This document shows positions 5,398-10,092 of a stretch of DNA of 10,092 nt, one piece after another. A model generated the notes under the pieces. That model was not told the origin of the DNA and made no database searches. It worked only from the letters and a program-made list of their open reading frames with translations. The translations under genes were made by a program, and so were the position numbers. The first letter of the stretch is position 1. Each line of letters begins with the position of its first letter. Source of the DNA: Ruminococcus sp. (GTDB taxonomy: Bacteria; Bacillota; Clostridia; Oscillospirales; Ruminococcaceae); assembly GCA_017544125.1 (NCBI GenBank), contig JAFYET010000121.1:1-10092 (forward strand), written 5' to 3'.

Positions 5398-6954
5398 TTA
5401 AAACAGGTAGTCGGGGTCGTCTTTTTTGAGCGAAAGTTCCTGGTCTTCGTTGTACATATCCTCGCCCTCGCTGGTGGTGGTCAGCTCTGCATTCTCGGTT
5501 ATTATCTTCATGCAGTCTGAGAGAATGATGTATGCGCAGGTGCAAAGCGAGCAGGCTTCAACATAGTCACGGTCAACCTTGTAGCTGCCGTTGTCAAGGT
5601 TCTCCTTTAGCTCGCATATGTCACGGTAGCCCTTGAATACCTCTTCAACATCAGGTATTACGAAGTATGCGCTCTGCATTATCTTTCTTATTTTTGTCCT
5701 TATGCCGTGGGGGATATGGGGCGCATTATTATCTGTATCAAACTCAGTCTCGGTGAAATCCTGTGTGTGCGCCTTGTTTTTCTCGGCAATATCATGCGCC
5801 GCCCTGCGTGAGAATACAAGTGCTTCAAGCAGAGAGTTGCTTGCAAGCCTGTTGTTTCCGTGAACGCCAGTGTGCGAGCATTCGCCGCAGGCATACAGCC
5901 CCTCGACAGTTGTGCGTGCGTAGGTGTCAACATCTATGCCGCCCATAAGGTAATGCTGGCAGGGGAATATGGGTATAAGGTCCTTGGTCACATCGTAGCC
6001 CGCTTCAAGCAGGTTTTTGTATATCATGGGGAAGCGGTTTCTGATAAAGTCGGGGTCTTTATAGCTTATATCAAGGAAGAACTCATCAGAACCCGTTCTC
6101 TTTGATTCAAAGATGATAGAATGAGAAACTACATCACGGGGCGCAAGCTCGAGCCTCTTGTCATACCTGTGCATAAAGCGCTCGTGGTGGCAGTTTTTAA
6201 GGTAAGCGCCCTCGCCCCTTACAGCCTCTGAGATAAGGAAGCACTCACGCTTGTCTCTGTTATTGAATGCCGTCGGGTGGAACTGGATGTAGCTCAGATT
6301 CTTTATCCTTGCACCTAACTTGTATGCAAGGGCTATGCCGTCACCAGTGGCGATAGCCGAGTTTGTGGTGTATTCGTAAACTCGCCCTATGCCGCCTGTT
6401 GCAAATATAGCAAAGTGGCTGTTTGCCGTAATGAACTCATCATTCATGAGCACATTGAAAGAAAAGCCCGTGGCGGTTTTCTTAATGTCGGTCATTACAG
6501 CGTTTTCCCATATCTCGACATTGGGCAGCGTCTGCACGTAAGCTAAGAGCTTTGTTTCAATTTCAAAGCCCGTCGAATCCTTATGGTGGAATATGCGGTG
6601 CTTGCCGTGACCGCCCTCGAGTGTGCGGTGATAATCGCCGTCGGGGGTCTTGTCAAAATCAACGCCTAAGTTTATTATCCTGTCAATGTCGATAGCCGCC
6701 TCGTGAACCAGCACATCGGTAGAAACGGGGTCGTTCTCAAAGCCGCCTGCCACAAAGGTATCCTGCTTGTGCAGCTCGGGGTCATCAGTGGGGCTCTTGT
6801 AAACGCCCGCAATGCCGCCCTGCGCAAGGGCAGAGTTGCAGAGGGTAAGCTCTCTCTTTGAGAGAACGAGTATCTTGAAGTCGCTCGGCAGGTTGATAGC
6901 CGAATAAAGCCCCGCAGCGCCGCAGCCTGCTATAATAACGTCATAGTTTTTCAT
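5398..6954 (-). CDS. nadB: L-aspartate oxidase
   Basis: 518 residues. FAD enzyme of the succinate dehydrogenase/fumarate reductase flavoprotein family; oxidises L-aspartate to iminoaspartate, which NadA condenses with dihydroxyacetone phosphate to quinolinate. Motifs: dinucleotide-binding GCGAAG at 10-15, NSALAQGGIAG at 40-50, second FAD strand FATGGIGRVY at 184-193, QFHPTAF at 224-230, SEAVRGEGAYL at 242-252, the likely active-site Arg in RDVV at 273, HYLMGGI at 334-340, and CGECSHTGVHGNNRLASNS at 356-374. The tail has a CSLCTC cluster (468-473) and ends acidic, without the RxSRGxH-type element common near the C-terminus. The start is ATG 6952-6954, with AAGGTGAT about 5-7 nt before it; a GTG three codons upstream lies inside that ribosome site. 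Promoter at 7004-7032; nadC follows after 14 bp. Confidence 0.96.
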   Translation of the reverse strand: MKNYDVIIAGCGAAGLYSAINLPSDFKILVLSKRELTLCNSALAQGGIAGVYKSPTDDPELHKQDTFVAGGFENDPVSTDVLVHEAAIDIDRIINLGVDFDKTPDGDYHRTLEGGHGKHRIFHHKDSTGFEIETKLLAYVQTLPNVEIWENAVMTDIKKTATGFSFNVLMNDEFITANSHFAIFATGGIGRVYEYTTNSAIATGDGIALAYKLGARIKNLSYIQFHPTAFNNRDKRECFLISEAVRGEGAYLKNCHHERFMHRYDKRLELAPRDVVSHSIIFESKRTGSDEFFLDISYKDPDFIRNRFPMIYKNLLEAGYDVTKDLIPIFPCQHYLMGGIDVDTYARTTVEGLYACGECSHTGVHGNNRLASNSLLEALVFSRRAAHDIAEKNKAHTQDFTETEFDTDNNAPHIPHGIRTKIRKIMQSAYFVIPDVEEVFKGYRDICELKENLDNGSYKVDRDYVEACSLCTCAYIILSDCMKIITENAELTTTSEGEDMYNEDQELSLKKDDPDYLF

Positions 6955-7003
6955 ATATATCACCTTAAACTTTGCTCTTTGGCAAAATAATTATACTTAT
7001 TCT

Positions 7004-7032
7004 ATTATATCATATGCTTAGACAAATTTCAA
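7004..7032 (-). promoter_or_regulatory. Sigma-A promoter of the nadB-nadC operon
   Basis: Minus strand TTGAAA (7027-7032), 17-bp spacer, TATAAT (7004-7009). Predicted start is near 6997, giving a leader of about 43 nt. The leader contains a short inverted repeat (TTTGC at 6971-6975 with GCAAA at 6982-6986). A TTGTCT lies within the spacer, but I see no partner half-site that would make a convincing NAD-repressor operator. Confidence 0.85.
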
Positions 7033-7085
7033 GGTCAATTACCCTTTTCACTCAAAAAAGCAAGAAATGTTAATATTTTGGTTAC

Positions 7086-7121
7086 AAAAAAGCCTGCCCG
7101 CAGCATTTGCATACAGGCAGG
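7086..7121 (-). terminator. Intrinsic terminator after the S41 peptidase gene
   Basis: On the minus strand GCCTG (7114-7118) and CAGGC (7092-7096) pair; a competing CCTGCC/GGCAGG pairing is also possible. Six T follow (7086-7091). It sits about 10 bp after the peptidase stop and upstream of the nadB promoter. Confidence 0.85.
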
Positions 7122-7130
7122 GGAGTATTA

Positions 7131-8483
7131 TCACGTCTTTTCTTTGAGTATGTTCACAGCCTTTTCCATAGCTTTATCCAGCCCTGCGGTATAGCTTTCA
7201 AGGGTCTGTGCTATTTTTATATCAGGTGAGAAGCCCTTGTTGTATATTTCTTCACCGTTTTGTGCAAAGCATCTTCTTGTGCATATGCGGAAAGAACCGC
7301 CGCTTTCAAGGCTTATCTGTAACGGCTGCCCCGATGAGCCTGCGGTGTTAGTACCTATGAACACAGCATCGGTGTGTGCTTTCATAACATCAATAAAGTC
7401 CTCACCGGCCGAAAAGGTGTATTCGTTCATAAGCACGGCTATCGGTGCTTTCAGCCTGCCGGGAGCGTGATTTTCTTTCTTTGTAATATCTCTCTTGTAG
7501 TAGATGTGGCGGCACATCTTGTAATCCTTTATGCTGCCCTCATCAGAGTATCTTTCTTCAAGCTCCCCGGGTGTGATATCTTTAAGGTCATCTCTGTAAA
7601 TGCCCCACGCTTTGTGCGCCGGCTCATATATCTGCTCTTCTGCCCCGCAGCTGTCAAAGTCACCGTCTATGAACATAGCCGCTATCTTGTCAGCGTTGTC
7701 GCTGTTGCCGCCTGTGTTTCCTCTTACATCAATTATAAAAGCCTTTGCTTCCTTTAGCCTGTCAAAGTGCGTGTATATTTCTTCCGGCATATTATTATCA
7801 TCAAATGATGTGAATTTCAAAACAGCTATCCTGTCCTCACGCATCTCAGCTTTGAAAGTGCCGCCCTGTGCAATAAGCTCCTTTGATATGTCGTCCTTGA
7901 ACGGCTGGTCGATACTGCACCATTTCATCTGTGCGGGGGCTTCTCTTGTGAGTGTTTCTTCAAACGTTCTTCCCTCATGCTCAAAGGTCATATCAAGCGT
8001 GCTGCCAACTCTGCCAAGAATCAGCTCGCTCAAAGCAGAAAAGCTGCACGCAGCTTCATTTGCGTGCCATATGTATGGGTAGCAGTTATCCTTTATGTAT
8101 TCTGCCGCATCGGTGCCGTTTATCTTTTTAAGCACGCTGTAAAGCGGCACTATGTCCTTGTATTCCTCGGTCGTGTTAATAACGGCGATTTTACCTTCAA
8201 ACCCGAAAAGCAAAACCGGCAGCATTGAATAATACTGCGCATCCTGCATTATATCCATAGGCATTGTAACACCCGTGTGCCCGTCGCAAAGCATAGATAC
8301 AAAGCGCATAAGCTCTTGGTAATAGTCATAAATATCCTTTGCTGCCAATACCCTCGGCAGGGCCTTTTTGTACTCCTCGTCCCAGTTGATATCCACCTTA
8401 TCCCAGAATGCAAAGTTGTACTCCGCTTCCTTCCATATTGTTGAAAGTTCGTATATTTTAAGTTCGTCTGTTAATGTGCGCAT
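7131..8483 (-). CDS. S41-family (C-terminal processing/tricorn-type) peptidase, no signal peptide
   Basis: 450 residues. The N-terminal half has the MLCDGHTGV element at 64-72 (His69), typical of S41 proteins with a tricorn-like helical lead domain. The catalytic core begins near 215: the central strand IAVLKFTSF at 219-227, FIIDVRGNTGG at 249-259, and NEYTFSAGE at 353-361, whose Ser358 aligns with the nucleophile and Glu361 with the S41 SAxE pattern. GTNTAGSSG at 377-385 and the terminal GFSPDI at 417-422 complete the fold. I see no clear PDZ domain and no signal peptide or membrane helix, unlike most CtpA-type enzymes, so it is probably cytoplasmic. Substrate unknown; an inactive or peptide-trimming role is possible. 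GGAGGAG lies about 6 nt before the ATG. The preceding terminator ends only a few bases upstream of that ribosome site. Confidence 0.88.
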   Translation of the reverse strand: MRTLTDELKIYELSTIWKEAEYNFAFWDKVDINWDEEYKKALPRVLAAKDIYDYYQELMRFVSMLCDGHTGVTMPMDIMQDAQYYSMLPVLLFGFEGKIAVINTTEEYKDIVPLYSVLKKINGTDAAEYIKDNCYPYIWHANEAACSFSALSELILGRVGSTLDMTFEHEGRTFEETLTREAPAQMKWCSIDQPFKDDISKELIAQGGTFKAEMREDRIAVLKFTSFDDNNMPEEIYTHFDRLKEAKAFIIDVRGNTGGNSDNADKIAAMFIDGDFDSCGAEEQIYEPAHKAWGIYRDDLKDITPGELEERYSDEGSIKDYKMCRHIYYKRDITKKENHAPGRLKAPIAVLMNEYTFSAGEDFIDVMKAHTDAVFIGTNTAGSSGQPLQISLESGGSFRICTRRCFAQNGEEIYNKGFSPDIKIAQTLESYTAGLDKAMEKAVNILKEKT

Positions 8484-8499
8484 ATTGTTCTCCTCCTAT

Positions 8500-8535
8500 A
8501 AAAAATCCCCGACAGCCTGTTGCAAGACCGCCGGG
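8500..8535 (-). terminator. Intrinsic terminator between membrane protein gene and S41 gene
   Basis: An 11-bp stem with three G-U pairs (arms 8508-8518 and 8525-8535, 6-nt loop) is followed on the minus strand by GA and six T (8500-8505). The T-tract ends about 4 nt before the GGAGGAG of the S41 gene. Confidence 0.82.
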
Positions 8536-8540
8536 TTTTA

Positions 8541-9104
8541 TCACCATGTCTTTGAAAACAGTATTAAATTTACAAACAGTATATTTGCCACACACTGCGC
8601 TATCAGGCTCACCGTTGCAAAATCATACCCCAGGCGCTCGTGCTTGCTTGCCATGTCGTGAAAGCCCAATATAAACGGCAGCAGGCATACCTCAAAATCA
8701 TAAAAGAACGCAAATGCCACCGTTGACAGCCCGCCGAAAAGCGCCCCCTGCTGCATCGTCATCTCAATAAGGAACGAGTCTTTGTTAAGCAGTAGTATGA
8801 GCATTATCACCGCTTCAAATATCGAGAAAGCGAGGTATATAACGGCGTATGTGCAGACAAACAGCCTGTCGTCATCGCTCTGCTTTGAAAAGAATTTCTT
8901 TAAAGGCACACAGCCGAAAGTGCAGGTAAGATACACAAGCAGCTGTACCCACGAAACCGCCGAGTGGCTTTTTGTGGCTTTGTAGACTATCAGCCCCAGT
9001 ATCAGCGGTGCTGCAAATAACACACTTTGCAGTATGCAGGAGAATATCAGCCCGCTTTTTATGGCTTTGTTTTTTATCAAGCTGTTCTTTTTAATGGTTA
9101 TCAT
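8541..9104 (-). CDS. Five-helix membrane protein of unknown function
   Basis: 187 residues, dominated by hydrophobic segments at about 17-41, 50-68, 82-107, 119-147 and 163-184, with a basic N-terminus (KK at 5-6, KNK at 11-13) and a charged loop KKFFSKQSDDDR at 69-80. I recognise no family. The gene follows the DUF3237-like gene by 15 bp and is closed by a terminator, so the two form an operon. The start is uncertain. The ATG at 9102-9104 is preceded by AAGGTG with almost no spacing, and the GTG one codon earlier is part of that ribosome-site-like sequence. Translation may depend on coupling to the upstream stop. Confidence 0.75.
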   Translation of the reverse strand: MITIKKNSLIKNKAIKSGLIFSCILQSVLFAAPLILGLIVYKATKSHSAVSWVQLLVYLTCTFGCVPLKKFFSKQSDDDRLFVCTYAVIYLAFSIFEAVIMLILLLNKDSFLIEMTMQQGALFGGLSTVAFAFFYDFEVCLLPFILGFHDMASKHERLGYDFATVSLIAQCVANILFVNLILFSKTW

Positions 9105-9119
9105 CACCTTAGTTTATGC

Positions 9120-9509
9120 TTAAGTCTTCGGGGCGAATATCTTTATAACGACTCCGTCGCCGACCGTCTCGCCGCTTGCAGTAAGCTCCCTGCCGTTAAG
9201 ATATGCAATGGCTTTGCTGTCTGAATATAGCTGCGGGCGGCAGTCTTCAAGGGTAGTGCCGTTGTTTTCTATGAACACCCTGCACCTGTTCCCCTCAGAG
9301 TCAATACCCTCGAGAAGATACCTTGCCGACATCGAAAAGCGCCCGTCATCAAATATCTGAGTATCGACCCCGTCAGAGACCGTCTCGCCGTTAAACAGCG
9401 CCCCCTCAGCCCTCGCATGAAAATGCAAAAGGTTCACTGAAGCTCTATCACCGCTCAGCCCCTCCGAGCTTGTTATGTCAACATATACGGTTATCAGCGG
9501 CTCATTCAT
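9120..9509 (-). CDS. DUF3237-like small protein
   Basis: 129 residues, no signal peptide or membrane helix. The core FNGETVSDGVDTQIF (39-53) followed by SMSARYLLEGIDSEGNRC (59-76) and VFIENNG (78-84) resembles DUF3237 proteins, which are small beta-barrels of unknown function. The assignment comes from recalled sequence pattern and is not certain. An internal echo is visible: NGETVSDGV near 40-48 and SGETVGDGV near 112-120, each followed by a strand ending IF. I chose the ATG at 9507-9509 because GGGAG lies 8 nt upstream; a GTG three codons earlier is too close to that site. It is the first gene behind the consensus promoter at 9533-9561 and is followed by the membrane protein gene. Confidence 0.8.
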   Translation of the reverse strand: MNEPLITVYVDITSSEGLSGDRASVNLLHFHARAEGALFNGETVSDGVDTQIFDDGRFSMSARYLLEGIDSEGNRCRVFIENNGTTLEDCRPQLYSDSKAIAYLNGRELTASGETVGDGVVIKIFAPKT

Positions 9510-9532
9510 AGCTATCACTCCCTATAAAACTG

Positions 9533-9561
9533 ATTATAGCACGTTTGCGGTATTATGTCAA
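9533..9561 (-). promoter_or_regulatory. Perfect-consensus sigma-A promoter of the DUF3237-like operon
   Basis: Minus strand TTGACA (9556-9561), 17-bp spacer, TATAAT (9533-9538). Predicted start near 9526 gives a leader of only about 17 nt, starting just before the GGGAG. The -35 box directly follows the terminator of the adhE-type gene. Confidence 0.92.
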
Positions 9562-9590
9562 TAACAAAAGCCCCGAAAGACTCGGGGCTT
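9562..9590 (-). terminator. Intrinsic terminator after the AdhE-type gene
   Basis: AAGCCCCGA (9568-9576) and TCGGGGCTT (9582-9590) form a 9-bp stem with a 5-nt loop; on the minus strand TTTTGTTATT follows. It lies just after the stop at 9601-9603. Confidence 0.92.
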
Positions 9591-9600
9591 GATGTATGTG

Positions 9601-10092
9601 TTATTCTCCTGTATACTCCGTCCCGTAATAGCAGGCAAGGTAAATCTCCTTAAGCTCGCTTATCAGCGGGTATCTCGGGTTAGCGCCTGTGCACTGGTCA
9701 TCAAATGCGTCCTCGCTCATCTGGTCAAGCGTTGCAAGGAAGTCCTCTTCCTTGATGCCGTAGTCTGCAATAGTCTTCTTGCAGCCGCAGGTCTCCTTGA
9801 GCTCTGCGATCTTAGCAAGGAGCTTCTTGAAGGTGTCCTTGTTGTCCTTGCCGAATATGCCGAGGTAGTTGGCTACCTCGCAGTATCTCTCTAAGGTGTG
9901 CGGGTATTCATACTGCGAGAATGTGCCCATCTTGTGGGGTGCTTCCTGAGCGTTGAACTTCATAACGTTCTCGATTACAAGTGCGCAGCAGATGCCGTGG
10001 GGCAGGTGGTGGTAAGCGCCCAGTTTGTGTGCAAGGCTGTGACCTATGCCTAAGAAAGCGTTTGCAAAAGCCATACCTGCCATTGTTGCGGC
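9601..10092 (-). CDS. adhE: Bifunctional aldehyde-alcohol dehydrogenase, C-terminal end (partial)
   Basis: 163 codons are visible, entering from the right edge. The sequence is the end of the iron-dependent alcohol dehydrogenase domain. GIGHSLAHKLG (residues 12-22 counted from the ATG at 10081-10083) and HHLPHG (25-30) supply metal-ligand His15 and His29, spaced 14 apart as in Fe-ADHs, with His19 between them. DDQCTGANPRYPLISELKEI near the end is characteristic of AdhE C-termini, as is YEYPHTLERYCEVANYLG. AdhE reduces acetyl-CoA to acetaldehyde and ethanol with NADH during fermentation. The N-terminal aldehyde dehydrogenase half cannot be seen, so a stand-alone Fe-ADH with an AdhE-like C-terminus remains possible. 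The gene ends at a strong terminator. Confidence 0.88.
   Translation of the reverse strand, partial: AATMAGMAFANAFLGIGHSLAHKLGAYHHLPHGICCALVIENVMKFNAQEAPHKMGTFSQYEYPHTLERYCEVANYLGIFGKDNKDTFKKLLAKIAELKETCGCKKTIADYGIKEEDFLATLDQMSEDAFDDQCTGANPRYPLISELKEIYLACYYGTEYTGE

Noticed and set aside
6961..6963. GTG as the start of nadB, three codons upstream of the ATG
   Set aside because: The GTG is part of the AAGGTGAT ribosome site; the ATG at 6952-6954 has normal spacing.
7004..7032. NAD-responsive repressor operator (NiaR-like) overlapping the nadB promoter
   Set aside because: Only a single TGTCT-like half is visible, with no matching inverted half at a sensible distance.

Overview
The window looks like a chromosomal stretch of a low-to-mid GC Firmicute, most likely a gut Clostridia of the Ruminococcus/Oscillospiraceae type. 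This rests on strong AGGAGG-type ribosome binding sites, Clostridia-like NadB/NadC/AdhE sequences, sigma-70/sigma-A promoters with near-perfect boxes, and use of GTG and TTG starts. It is an inference from style and protein content, not a database match. Every gene I can support lies on the minus strand, so transcription runs from high to low coordinates. No tRNA, rRNA, CRISPR array, insertion sequence or phage gene was seen.

Right to left (the order of transcription): the window opens inside the C-terminal end of an AdhE-type iron alcohol dehydrogenase (9601-10092), closed by a strong hairpin terminator. A perfect-consensus promoter (9533-9561) then drives a DUF3237-like small protein (9120-9509) and a five-helix membrane protein of unknown function (8541-9104), followed by a terminator. 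An S41-family peptidase with no signal peptide (7131-8483) comes next and also ends in a terminator. A TTGAAA-17-TATAAT promoter then drives nadB-nadC, two of the three steps from aspartate to nicotinate mononucleotide. No nadA is present beside them. A terminator follows nadC.

The next block (2146-4480) holds three tandem paralogous DUF3592 membrane proteins with almost no spacing, then a uridine-phosphorylase-type gene. That gene is interrupted by an in-frame TAG at codon 228 while its remaining 35 codons stay open and family-like. A hairpin closes the block.

The leftmost block (1-2057) is the most interesting. A perfect TTGACA-17-TATAAT promoter is preceded by two 15-bp direct repeats spaced exactly 21 bp apart, each containing a close match to the LytTR operator consensus. 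It drives a tightly packed operon: a small Cys-rich protein with two CxxC pairs, a stand-alone LytTR regulator, a four-helix DUF3021 membrane protein, and a secreted protein of unknown function that runs off the left edge. This fits a self-regulated LytTR/membrane-inhibitor sensory system with an added zinc-ribbon-like component and an exported product.
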